A DNA stretch of 64,000 nucleotides from Gongronella butleri (Eukaryota > Mucoromycota > Mucoromycetes > Mucorales > Cunninghamellaceae), in the NCBI GenBank assembly GCA_025201375.1, contig JAIWZP010000076.1:1-64000 (forward strand). The letters run 5' to 3'. How positions within the stretch are numbered: the stretch's first letter is position 1; each line of letters begins with the position of its first letter. Of the stretch, positions 13,401-24,534 are shown piece by piece. Under the pieces are notes generated by a model. That model was not told the origin of the DNA, made no database searches, and saw only the letters and a list, made by a program, of their open reading frames with translations. A program made the translations under genes and the position numbers.

Positions 13401-14492
13401 GATTGCACGGATTCCATAAAGGGCCACTTGTCGTACCGCCTTGCCCTGCCCAAGCTACTCAAACGCGCCGGATTCCTCGTTACTGACGAAGAAATCGCGG
13501 AAAAAGAGGTGAAAAGCGCGATGATCGGATTCATGAAGCGGTCTGGATCGCAGGACATGCTGGACAGCAACAACAATCAAAGCCCGGGCACGCCCAATGC
13601 GTCGTCGTCGAAATCGTCGCTTTCATCCGGCCACACGACGCCCATCGTCACGGGGAAGCCATCCACATCGTCGTCCTTGCCAGACACCCCGCCGCCACAG
13701 CCATCCCGGACCAATTCGGCGCTCGCGCACGAGGTCGATCAAGAGGCTAACCATGAAAAGACCGAAAAGCCCGAAAAGCCGCTCGTCGAGGGCGTATCGG
13801 ACATGGACATCATTGCCGACATCATTGCCAATGCGACGGCCGCGGCATCGAGCAAAAAAGGGACCTACAGCTCCATCTCGTCCGGCAAGGCCTCCATTGC
13901 CCCGAGCATTTCGTCCGTCACAAGCTCCCCCATGGTCGCCTCGGCCTCGGTCTCGTCGGTCCCGCCACCAACCAAGAAAAAGAGCAGAACAAGCTTCTTT
14001 GGCTTCCAGCGCGCCCGTGCAGAAAGCACGCCGCCCACCGTTCTGCACCCCTCGCACTCTACGGCATCGGACAATTCGCTCGATGTCAATAATGCCTCGG
14101 TGGTCGCCGATTCGCCAACGACCCTGCCATCCCCAGGCACATTGAACGCGTCGCCGCAGCAGCAACAGCCCTTGCCGCCCATCCCACCACCAAAGACAGG
14201 CTTGGATGCAATGACAACAACTACCACGACCCTCGTCAAGTCCTCCTCCTCCACCACCACCAACGCAAGCACCACCACCAATGGCGGCAGCAAATTCTGG
14301 CCATCCCTCACGTCCAAAAAGAAAGCAGCAAAACCGATACCAGAGGACCAACAGGCAGAATTGGAGCAGTGCGGCGTGGAAGTCAGGGAGCTCAAGAGCA
14401 CCCTCGGCAAGATGATTGTCCCCACGGATGTCGTCAATCCCATGCCCAAAATCACTTTGGAATTGCCACAACATGCTCGCATTAATCGATAG
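10448..14492 (+). CDS. MIL1: DUF726 putative lipase, Mil1/TMCO4 family
   Basis: Exons 10448-11228, 11324-12476 and 12746-14492 join to 1226 residues. The N-terminal third is acidic and serine-rich. The middle contains repeated acidic-proline blocks (SDLPPLPPST twice) and then a glycine-rich hydrophobic region at about residues 547-608, probably two membrane segments. After it comes an alpha/beta-hydrolase core with the nucleophile elbow GYSLG (765-769, Ser767), followed by IALFGAPV. This is the layout of yeast Mil1 (YFL034W) and animal TMCO4, membrane-anchored putative lipases; yeast Mil1 is described as an adaptin-interacting ligand in the secretory pathway. The ~300-residue Ser/Thr/Pro-rich tail after the hydrolase looks disordered and makes this protein long for the family. 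Start chosen at 10448, just after a T14 tract; introns are GT-AG. Confidence 0.88.
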
Positions 14493-14766
14493 ATCATCTT
14501 TGGTCCTCCTCTCTTTTTTTATATTTTTCTTCTTTCGCTCGTTGTATTATTTTTTTTTTTTTTGGATGCTCGTATACCTCTTCCCCTCCTCTCCCCTCCT
14601 CTCTCTTGATTGAACGATTAGCTGGGAGTGGTGTTTCTCCCTCCTGTTATTTTTATTTCGATTTTTGTCCCCTGTGAAAGTAAAGCATTGTTTGGAAATG
14701 GATGTGTCAATGGCTGGTGAAAGAACAATGGGGCAAATTGCAAGCGAAAGCAAAGGTCGTGATTCA

Positions 14767-15392
14767 TTAGGCGCGGTCCTGCGAGCCGTGGTCAGGCTCC
14801 TTGGACGCATCGACAGGCGCAAAGTCGCCCTGTGACGCGTCATAGCCAAGAAGGTCCAGGTCCATCTTGAGCTCCTTGAGCATCAAGCCCAGATCATGCT
14901 CGTCGGTGGGCGTGTGATCTTGGCCATGAAGCACCCACAGCTGCTGCCGATGCGCTTGGTAAATCGGCAAGATCTCCAGCGCGATGCTCTTTTTTTTTTT
15001 TTAAAAAAAAAAAAAAAACGATGGAAATGAACACATGAGCCGGTGACGCGTCTTTGTTTTTCTTTTTACCTGAGCCTGCGAGCGTCGCGTGTCGATGAGC
15101 TCTTTCAGCACGTTCATTTCATCCTATGGCAGGCGATGGAAGTGGGAATAAGAAACGTTTTCCTTTAACAAGCAGTGAGGCAGAGGATGGATCTTTTGTT
15201 TACCGTTGCCTTGTAGTGCACGACAGCCTTGGCGCGCTGGATGTCGGCCTCGATTGCACGAATCGATGCCAGGATCTGGATCTCGGAAGGGTCAACATGT
15301 TCATTTGAGCCGCGGTTCAACTTGCCTGCTTTGCGGCTCATGCCATACCCACGCGCAAGCGATCGCGTTTTAGGTTTCTTCACGGGAGCCAT
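14767..15392 (-). CDS. Small helical protein of unknown function (154 aa)
   Basis: On the minus strand, exons 15392-15204, 15123-15070 and 14988-14767 join in phase 0 to 154 residues. It begins MAPVKKPKTRSLARGYGM, a lysine/arginine-rich head that could be a nuclear-localisation signal. A predicted amphipathic helix follows (about residues 35-85, IQILASIRAIEADIQRAK...), and the tail is acidic (LLGYDASQGDFAPVDASKEP). There is no membrane segment or catalytic motif. I do not recognise the family; size and composition would suit a small subunit of a nuclear complex, which is only a guess. It is convergent with MIL1: the two stops are about 275 bp apart. Confidence 0.6.
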
Positions 15393-15884
15393 CGTTGCCA
15401 AATATGAATGTACTGTAAACAATGAGAAAAAAGAAAAGCAAAAGAGAGAGAGAAAGAAAATGGGCAAAATCCCCTTTTTCTTGGATTTTTTTTTCCAACC
15501 GCAGCACCTGAAACTCCGCCGGCATCAAGTAAATTTTGTCGCCTGTGCGCGCAGGAACTACGTATGATACTACAAATTGACGCTCTCCATGTCGGCTCTA
15601 TCCCTCGCCTCAAATCAAGAAAATGGCGCGATCACGAATATTTTTTCGTATATCCTGGTGCAAAATCTGTCAGACTCGAGCCCGCATGACTGATGATATG
15701 AACGACACTGCTCACGGAAATCTTACAAGCCGCCGAATGATATGTAAAAAAAAAAAAAAAAAAAAAAAAAGCAGTGACGCGTATGATACAGTAAAAGCGT
15801 AATAAATGATCATTTCACGGACATTTGGCTTCATGTGCCTAGTTTATGATTACAGTACGTAATCAACTAATGCTACTTGTAGAA
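15393..15884. other. Spacer upstream of the 154-aa gene
   Basis: No coding exon seen. It contains an A24 run (about 15746-15769) and several TACAGTA/TACTGTA motifs (15413, 15789, 15854), which mark the start of the adjoining repeat territory. Confidence 0.4.
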
Positions 15885-16430
15885 CCCCTTGGTTTTGTCC
15901 GGGTCGCGCACAGCTAATGCGCTTGTGTTTTGAAGTGATCGCGTTGAGATCTCAGCGGCATGGGGTGCAAGACTCGTCCCAAAACTCGCATTTTTGATGT
16001 TGATTTGGCAGACATGATACCGGTTCAACTCTGCCTGCCTGTCCATCATACTGAGTATGACATTCACAAATGTAGCATCTGCATGCGTGAAAAAATCAGC
16101 AGCCTGTATCTCAGCAACACAGCAAATGTCCGAGAAAATGAATATGGTAAAGCAGCATGACTTTCATCCGTTTTGGATTTTGAACACAAAAGCGTTTGAT
16201 CTGCCCCTGTTACACTACTCTCAGCGGATGGAGAGAAACTGACGTATGCTATCATTTCATCATTCAGTGCCTGAAACATCGCGCTACACTGCATACTGTA
16301 AAAAGGCACGCATCATTCACGTTCTAAAAACTAAAGAGCGTGCTTTTCAAACTTTTTTGGTGGCCTGCTGTGCCTCCAGAATTTTTTTACAGCCTATCAT
16401 ACGTATCATATTTTCCCGCCGATGGAACAT
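15885..16430 (+). repeat. Repeat module X, copy 1 (orientation as in copy at 48.3-48.9 kb)
   Basis: Reads colinearly, with perhaps 65-75% identity by eye, with 48.3-48.9 kb. Shared landmarks are TTTGGCAGACATGATAC (about 16002 and 48412), CTGCCTGCC, the GCACTACACTGCATA-like string (16282 and 48649), AAAGAGCGTG and GCCTGCTGTGCC (about 16363 and 48721). The frames are broken, so I treat it as non-coding or a long-dead element. Confidence 0.75.
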
Positions 16431-17560
16431 GCATCATTGCACAAATACCGGTGGCCAATCCCCACCATTTGGTCTCCTACTGCGGCAACGGCTGAGCGCC
16501 CCAATGCGCGAGACATCTCAAATGAATCAGCGGACAAACGCGGAAAGCACTTGTTGTTTGGGGCCATCGCGTCGATTTCGCGGCGACTTAACCTTCAGGA
16601 ATTGTTTTTACCCTGAATGATTTGGCCCTGGTTTTATGCAAAATGCATTTTCTCAGGACGGATTTATCCGATTTGCGAAAAAACTTGGAATCGTCGATGT
16701 TGTAAGTCAAGTATCCCCTGGTCTAAATCTAAAGCCAGATGGTCAGGCGCATCGGGAGAAACGCGTAAAATATTATTTGGCGCTGGGTTTTCACTAGCAA
16801 ACACGAATCTCCAGATTTCTCAGGACTGAGTAATCCGATTTGCGAAAAAAATTAACACCACTGAAGAATTGGGTTTGCCCTTACAGTACCTGGTCCAAAT
16901 TTGGGACTAGATGAGCAAGTTTCTGAGGAAGCGCCAGTTTCATAGGCGTAAAGGGGGTAAGATCAGCACTATTTGGTTTCATACGGCGGCAACGGCTGAG
17001 CGCCCCGATACATGAGTCCCCTTAAATGAATCAGCGGGCAAATGCGGTGAAAGCGCTTGTGGTTTGGGGACATCGCGTCGATTCCTCGGCGAGTTAACCT
17101 TCAGGGATCGGTTTGATCCTGATTTGGCCCTGATTTTACGCAAAGTGTGTTTTCTCAGGGCTGAGTGATCCGAACTTTGAAAAAACTTGACGTCGTCGGA
17201 TTTTGGGTTCAGCATCCTCTAGCTCAAATATAGGATCCGATGAACAAGATCCGGAGGACGCGCGCTGCAAAAGGGGGTAAGAGCTATTCCTTTATGGAAG
17301 CGTACGCGAGAACGGTACAACGTATTAGCGCGTGAGTCACCTTAAATGGATCAGCGGACAAACGCGGTAAAAGCGCTTGCAGTTTGGAGAGATCGCGCTG
17401 ATATCTCGGCGAGTTAGTCTTCATGGGGTCGATTTGGCTCTGATGTCTGAAAACTGCATTTGCTCAGAACTGAGCTAGCCGAGCCCCAAAAAATGTTGGT
17501 ATCGTTAGAATTTTGTGCGCAGAATTCTTTGATCCAAGTATTGGATCAAATAATCACGAT
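16430..17560 (+). repeat. Degenerate tandem array with ~167 bp / ~505 bp periodicity, locus 1
   Basis: The block carries divergent copies of a unit. GCGGCAACGGCTGAGCGCCC recurs at about 16480 and 16985 (505 bp apart). A second landmark, TTCTCAGGACTGAGTAATCCG and variants, occurs at about 16650, 16818, 17152 and 17460, spaced about 167, 334 and 308 bp. AAATGAATCAGCGG occurs at about 16518, 17024 and (as AAATGGATCAGCGG) 17345. The same unit recurs at 46.9-48.3 kb. No frame stays open across the units. Confidence 0.8.
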
Positions 17561-17804
17561 CCCGAGAACGCGGCCAGCTAAAAGTGGCAAGAATTCCACC
17601 CATTCTGATTGCGCTCGCGGCAATATAGAAAAAAATTACATACAATCCGTGAAAACAGCCCGATTAAGCGATTATAAACGTTCCTCAGCACTCAGCGCAC
17701 GGTTGTGTAGAATTCTCACAAATTCATTGCGTCCATCAGACGAAAAAAGATGAGTGTAATAAAGCAGGCTTTATTAATTATGCAAAGAGGAAGTCACACG
17801 CGCT

Positions 17805-19485
17805 TCAAAGGTGAATGGGTCGGTCATGAACAAGGAAAACAAGTTGGCGCGCTTCTTGAACAGTGTCTCCTTGTTCTCGAACTACAAGCTGGGGCATGAG
17901 AAAACAAGTCCAAACACGGTTTTTGTTATTTTACCTTGCGGACAGATCTGTCCACACCAATCTGCGACTCCTCAATGTGCCTCTCAAGCACCCACTGCAT
18001 TTCATCGTATTCCTGAAACAAAAAAAAAAGTGAGTTAGAACGCAATTCACAACCCAAAAGGTGAAAAATAAAGTTACCTTGGGTTTCAGCTCGATCTTGT
18101 CGCGATTTGCCGTGTTTCCAAACACCAACGCGTCCATGGCTCGCTTGATCTCATCCCTGCGCAGAAAATAAAAGGGTAATTCATATCGGCCGCGCTTGAA
18201 AACACGTGCACCAACTCACAATTGCCTAACGGCGTCAATATTGTCGTCGAGATCCTTTGTCCAGCCTTCATTCCATGCTTTTTCCGCGCGGCACAGATCG
18301 AGAAGAAATTCAATGACGCGGTCGTCTGACATGGAGGCAAATGGTTCCTGGGGATGCGAAATGAAGCGCGTCAGCGAGTCGCGCATTTGCTTGATGAGCC
18401 GGGTATCGTTGCGTGACGCTGCCACAGCGCGCTGAGGTGGCTCGGTGGATGTGCTTGCCTACAAAAAAAAGAAAAAAAAAAGATGGGTTCACGTGACAAA
18501 ATCGCTTTTTTTTTTTTTTTTTGCGTTTCCTACCATGACGCGGTGATGTGTGTCGGCATCTTCAATATAGGCGCGCCACACTTGCTGATACAGGGCCAGC
18601 CGCTTGTACACGGTCTCGTAGCCGTAGAGTAGCAGCTGCTGCGCGGAGCGACGGCGCAAGTAACCATGTAGCAGCTGAGCGCGTACGAAAAAAAGAGCGT
18701 AAAATGTCAATTTCGCATGCGACGCTAACTAACAGGCCTTTACCTTTGTCCAATTCGTCAGTGGCTGCTCGTATTCACTGCTCTGGAGAGTTTTGCGGAT
18801 GGTGGAGAAGGGCACGCGCACCTGAATCTCGGCCCATTGTCGCTGGACGCGCGTGATGTTCATGCGCTGCTGCAATTGCTCGTGCGAATCAATCACCTTG
18901 ATGTACTTTTGCTTGTACGATCTATAGAAAATGACATTGAGCCATGCAATTTCACACAATGGAAAGTCGTTTTACAGCAGCGATTGATAACCCAGTGGCG
19001 TCTCGGTCAGCTTTGTATAATTTTTTTCGAGTTCGCGGCACTTGGACTGCTGCTCCGTCAGCCTGATGTGGGCGCGGTAATAGCGCTGCTCCAAGAGGAA
19101 GTTGCTACGTGGATCATCGTGTCAAAAAAAAAAAAAAGCCAACGTTAAAGCCAATACCAAAAATGCGCGTTTTTTTTCCATTTCCGCTACTCTTACTTGC
19201 GAATCAATTCTTCCATGAGCTGCTCAATGTGATCATTGCCTGCACTATGCCAGTGCTCAATGTCAGTGTCAAGCTGAGCCGCGCATTGGGCGTAGAGTGC
19301 GTCCAATCTGGCATCTAGGGCCCTGTCGCGCTCCTTGACGGCTCGGTGGTCACTGTCATTCATGTGCAGCGTGGCAATGCTGGGCAGGGACGCGTCCTGT
19401 TGCTGATGTTTGGCCATCCAGCGGCTGATTTCCTCATTAAACTAGACATTTCGCCGTGAAAATCGCGCAATTGTACTTTTTTTCT

Positions 19486-19547
<62 letters not shown>

Positions 19548-19942
19548 TGGCGGTGCGATTGGCGCTGGCGCTGGCTTTCGGCTTTGATATCGTTCTGCGT
19601 TTGGCTGACACGCGCGCGCAGGGCGGCTATCTTGCGCTGCATAGCGACGTACGTGCTCCTAGAGGCACGAAAAAGCAAAATTAGAGTGAGCTGGGTTCCC
19701 CTGAGTAACCTTGTTTTTGGAGAAATGTCGTCCTTACTCTAGCTCTGCGTTTTGCTGGTCGAGAATTGCGACATAGCTGGCCACTTTGGTCTTTGGCCTA
19801 TAAAAAAAAAGCACGAAAAAGCATGTAAAGCACAGTCGACCAAGTAATATCTTGCTTTTTACTTTAAAGCGACGGACGCCTCCGCTTCATTGACCCAAGG
19901 ATCGGCCAGGTCGGTCCATTTGCGCTTGTCTGGGTGCGCCAT
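17805..19942 (-). CDS. Coiled-coil protein of unknown family (474 aa, 11 exons)
   Basis: Minus-strand exons 19942-19863, 19797-19738, 19658-19547, 19441-19197, 19104-18976, 18921-18744, 18674-18534, 18458-18220, 18156-18078, 18012-17935 and 17888-17805 join perfectly in phase to 474 residues. The product starts MAHPDKRKWTDLADPWVNEA and is almost wholly helical, Gln/Arg/Glu-rich, with heptad-like stretches at about 50-90 (AALRARVSQTQNDIKAESQRQRQ) and 150-260. There is no signal peptide, membrane segment or enzyme motif. A cytoskeletal, kinetochore or augmin-like subunit is conceivable, but I cannot place it. The start lies 195 bp from the divergent FANCJ start, so the two probably share a promoter region. 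Its third intron begins GTA followed by 54 A on the sense strand, the longest homopolymer in the window. Confidence 0.7.
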
Positions 19943-20137
19943 ATGCAGGGAAGAGCAAAAGGGGGTCGGCGAAATGAAGCGACGCGCCTTTTTTTTCTCT
20001 CTTAAAATCAAAGCCCGCCGCAGCCGCTGCGCTTCTTTTCTTTTTTTTTTCTCTCTCTCTCGGCTCTATTGTTTCTTCGTTCCTTTGCCCCTCTTTCCCT
20101 TCTTTTCTCCTGCGCATACCGCTTTTACAACATATAC
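19943..20137. promoter_or_regulatory. Shared divergent promoter region (coiled-coil gene / FANCJ)
   Basis: 195 bp separate two outward-facing start codons. The stretch contains a TTTTTTTTCTCTCTTAAAATC block and a CT-rich tract (about 20040-20110) before the FANCJ ATG. No TATA element is obvious. Confidence 0.5.
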
Positions 20138-21659
20138 ATGGGCAAAAAGGTTCCTATCGGCGGTGTGCCCGTCGAGTTCCCCTTTCAGCCCTGTAAGCAA
20201 TTTTTTTTCTTTGTTGTTCATTACGATTCGTCCTGAACCCACTTTTCTCGCTCTGTAGACCCTGCGCAAATCCAAATGATGGCCAAGGTAACGTGAAAAG
20301 AGGAATAACACGCTATATTCCTTGTTTATGCCTTTTTTTTTGTCACTTTTAGATGGTCCAGGCACTCAAGCAACGCGAAAATGCGCTGCTCGAGAGCCCG
20401 ACAGGTAAGAGCCAGAAAAAAAAAAAAGAATGAAGCGTGTCGCGTTTTTCCGGATTGGGGCGCCAATTGTTTCATTTTAGGTTCTGGCAAGTCGCTTGCG
20501 ATTCTTTGTGGTGCGCTTGCGTGGCGCCAGCATCATGCGCAGCAGGAGTCCGAGCGATACACCAGGGAGGTGGCCGAGGCCAAATCGCGTCGCGACGAGC
20601 GCGCTTTGCAGAAGGAGGCCGAGGAATTTGAGCAGGATCAGCAGAAATTGGAGATTGGCACGAGCCAGGCGTCGGCGTCCGTGGCTCTGGACGAAGATGG
20701 CAATGAGATTGTCCTGCTGGACTCACCGGAGCAGGCCAAATTGGCGAAATCGGCCGTCAAACGCGCTCATGACAGCCAGCCAGAGCCCAGTCTCATATCC
20801 ATCAGCTCCAATGACGACGATGCGGTCCAGACCGAAGCCAAAAAGTACCTCAAGAGCGTCCTCAAACACCTGCCGATTGTCCTGGACGACGATGATGACT
20901 TTAAACCGCCAATTGTTGCTAAGCGGCGCAAATTCAATCCATCCTCGACGTCCACAGACCCTGACAACGTGGATCGCAAAGCGCCGCTTCATACGCTGCT
21001 GGAAACAGACGCCGATGCCACTGAATTTTGGGGTTACGACAGCGATATGGTGGCCGATCCAGCCGCAATGGCCATGGCCATCCTGCCCCCGCGCGACTCC
21101 CAGTATGACGCAGACATGGCCAACATCCGGTCGCCCGATGTCCCCCGTATCTACGTCTGTAGCCGCACGTATGTTATCCGGGTTGCGTCAATGGAGGGGA
21201 ATTAGGGCTGATTCATGCGTTTGTTTTATCATAGACACAAGCAGCTCGAACAGCTGGTCCGAGAAATGAAGAATTATACCCCCTATCGTCCACGCATGAC
21301 CATTCTTGGCAGCCGCGAGCAATTGTGCAGCAAGTTCATCAGAAAAAAAGAAATGGATGCGCAGTGAGAGTGGGTCTGACGCCCCTAATTGGTGGTTTTT
21401 TTTTAGTCCACAAAAAGGTGTCGCGTTCATCCAACAAGGCCGATGATTGGTAAATGCTGCGGTGTGACGCGTCAATTGGCATTGACCCGCTAATTCTTTG
21501 TGTTTTTGTTGATTTCTTCTTAGCATGAAACTTGTGGACGAAAAAAGATGCCCATTGTACTTCAAGACCAAGCGAATCAATGCCCATGAGAATATCCGAC
21601 ATGACAAGGCCAACGTGTGGGACATTGAGGACATTGTCCGAGTGGGAAAGATGGTGCAA

Positions 21660-21710
<51 letters not shown>

Positions 21711-24534
21711 CAACGCGTCAGCTCACGCGAATAACCTTTTCTTTGTGCCTAGGCTGTCCTTATTATGCGACGAGAAGCGAATTTGAGCACGCTGAATTGA
21801 TCTTTTGCCCATACAATTACATCCTTGACCCAAGTAAGCACATTGCAGCGCAATACGCTCATTTAAATGCGTCTTATTTGTTTTCTCTCTCTTCTTTTTA
21901 GCGATCCGCGAAATCATGGGTATTAATGTCACCGGTGCCGTGGTCATCCTTGATGAAGGTACGTCCAATGATGTGCTGCTTGTGATGATGGGGACCGCTC
22001 CATCCCTCATTTTTTCTTCTTTTACTTCTGTTTTAAGCGCACAATGTGGAAGACGTGGCGCGCGAGTCTGGCTCCTTTGAAGTGACTGACGTGGAGCTGA
22101 AGCGCATTGCCTTCCATTTGGCGGAACTTATCAAGTACAAAGTGCTTCCGGAGAAGCACGCACATTTGCGCCACGTAACTTGCTGCCATGGATAGATAAA
22201 ACACACGACCATTGACTCATCTAGCGCTCTTTTTAGGTCGTCACGAGCATTGAGGACTGGATGATTCAAGAAGAAGACACAGCTTTTCATATTCAAGAGT
22301 TTGAGCGTCGTGTCAAGGTGTAAGTGTTGAAAAACAAAGGAAAAGGAGGCACGACACGATTCATCTTTCATTTTTTTTTTCTTTTGCTTGCAGGTGGAGT
22401 GGCCCTCAGATTGTGGAGAACATGGACAACTTGCAAATTTCCAAGCAAAACCTGGCCGACATCTTGCTACCTGCGTTTAACGAGGCGCTGGAGCTGCGGC
22501 AGGCGGCTGACGAGGAGGATGAGCTTCTGGAAGAAGAGGCTCAGGAAGCTGGACAGCGCAAAATCATGAAGGGCCTGCCCATGTCCGATCTGCGCGTCCT
22601 GCAAGGTGAGTTCGACTCAAATTCATGATTTTCATGTATCTCACCTTTTTTTTCTTTTTTTCAATTTGCCCAGGGCTGTTCATGGTGCTCAAATACCTGT
22701 TCCAGGAAGATCAGGACCACCAGGACGACTATAGCATGGTGCTCATCAAGCAGATCGCTCCACAATCGACACTTGGCAATTGTACGGCCATGATCTCGTG
22801 ATAACAAGGACTCGTCTTATCCTATTTTTTTTTCTCTTTTTTTTTTTCTTTCATCACGCCAGGGAAATTAAAGCTTGGCTTCTGGTGCGACGATTGCTGC
22901 GCCACCCATTGATTCATGCAAATTCACGCGTTTTTCCTTTTTTTTGCGCTAGGTGCCACAACCCCGGCATTGTGTTCCGTGAGCTGTCGGCTCTTACGCG
23001 CTCCGTGGTTCTTACAAGCGGCACATTGTCACCGGTAAAACCAATGGCGTCGCATTTCTGTCATTCAGTTCAATTCATCCTTTTTGGTCTCGCCCCTTGT
23101 AGCTGGACACATTCGCGACCGAATTGGACACCAAATTGTATGCCCAAGGACACATGCCTGGCTGTGACAGCCCCACTCATCCTCATTTTCCCCCTAGTGC
23201 AATGACAATTGAGACAAATCACGTCATTGACAAGTCTCAAGTTTGGATCAACACGTTACCTATTGGGTAAGGAAGCGAGATTGGCTGGAAGAGGAAACGT
23301 GACACGCTTTTTTTCTTTCGGTTTTTAGCCCCAGTGGCGCCATTATGAAGGGCGTGTACGCGACCATGGAGACGTTTCAATATCAAGATGACGTCGGCGA
23401 GACATTGCTTCAAATTTCGAGCATTGTGCCTTATGGTGTCCTCTGTTTTATGCCTTCCTACTCGGCCATGGACAAGCTTCTGAACAGATGGAAGGTAAAA
23501 AGCGTTCAATATTCCCGTGCCACGTGCCAATTGCCTCGAAACGACGTGTCAAACGCACTTTTCCCCTTTTTTTTCGCCATAGACCACAGGCATCTACGAG
23601 AATTTGGAGCAGAAAAAGCAGATTTTCATTGGTATGCAACGAGTGTGACGCGCTATGGATGGCGACACTAACGATTTTTATTCCCATGGCTGCTTAGAAC
23701 CACGCGGCGACAACAAGCATCAATTCCGGAAGCTCATCACGTCTTACTACAAGTGCATCAGCGATCTGGAGGCCGGGATTAGCACGTCCAATGGCGGCAT
23801 CAATGGCAGCCTGTTCTTTGCGGTAGGTACACGTCGAAAAAGCGACGCGCGACGCGTTTTTCATTCATTTTCCCTCTTTTTTTTTTCCTAGGTGTACCGC
23901 GGCAAAGTCAGTGAAGGCATCGATTTCAAGGACAACCAATGCCGCGCCGTGGTCTCCATTGGCGTGCCTTACCCTAGTTTGTAAGTCAAAAGTCACGAGG
24001 AAAAAAAAAAAGACGAAAAAGACGACAAGCAAGAAGATGACGTGCGCTAATGAGCGAAAACCCTGTTTTCCCTTCCCCTCGTGTCTCCAGCAAGGAAACC
24101 AAAGTGTCGCTGAAGCGCGAATACAATGACCAGAAGAAGCGCAAATACGGCAGCACACGCAGGGCAATCTCTGGCAACGAGTGGTACGACAGCCAGGCAT
24201 TCCGCGCGATCAATCAAGCGCTGGGCCGCTGCATCCGCCATCGCAAGGTGAGCTCCATCCGCCTAATGGGGCAAAAATGATGAAAACCGGCCCATTTGCT
24301 CATTTCTCGCCCTCGTTCATTTTTTTTTTTTTTTATTATCAGGATTGGGGCGCGATCATCCTTCTCGAAGAGCGATTCGCGCATGAGAGGCATATCAATG
24401 GCCTTTCAAAGTGGATCCGAAGGCTGCGCGATAGCAACAACCTGCCGTTCCACGCCAAGATGGAGGATTTGCAAGAGTTTGTCCATCGCCAATCACCAGC
24501 AGACAAGGAAATCAAAATCGAGCCTGACATTTAG
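20138..24534 (+). CDS. FANCJ: FANCJ/BRIP1-type iron-sulphur DNA helicase
   Basis: An XPD/Rad3-superfamily 5'-3' helicase of the FANCJ (BRIP1) branch, which unwinds replication-blocking structures and acts in interstrand-crosslink repair. Twenty-three exons join to 920 residues: 20138-20192, 20259-20287, 20353-20404, 20481-21168, 21235-21329, 21407-21449, 21524-21660, 21753-21833, 21902-21958, 22038-22174, 22237-22319, 22394-22605, 22674-22781, 22863-22884, 22953-23034, 23103-23137, 23198-23266, 23329-23494, 23583-23631, 23698-23822, 23892-23980, 24091-24247, 24343-24534. Walker A is ESPTGSGKS (Lys49). Four Fe-S cysteines stand at C306, C321, C330 and C368 with spacing like human BRIP1. DEAH is at 411-414 (VVILDEAHNVED). 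Motif VI is [10 protein letters not shown]. The charged insert after motif I (about 50-265) is typical of this branch. The protein ends soon after the helicase core, lacking the long C-terminal BRCA1/MLH1-binding tail of animal BRIP1. The intron at 21330-21406 is GC-AG. Confidence 0.94.

Noticed and set aside
16246..16620. 124-codon frame inside the repeat block
   Set aside because: Not preserved in the homologous copies at 48 kb; repeat-derived.
22863..22952. Possible non-canonical intron or frameshift in FANCJ near exon 14
   Set aside because: Reading the 22-base exon 22863-22884 in the correct phase gives ...[11 protein letters not shown] with normal GT-AG borders, matching the family.
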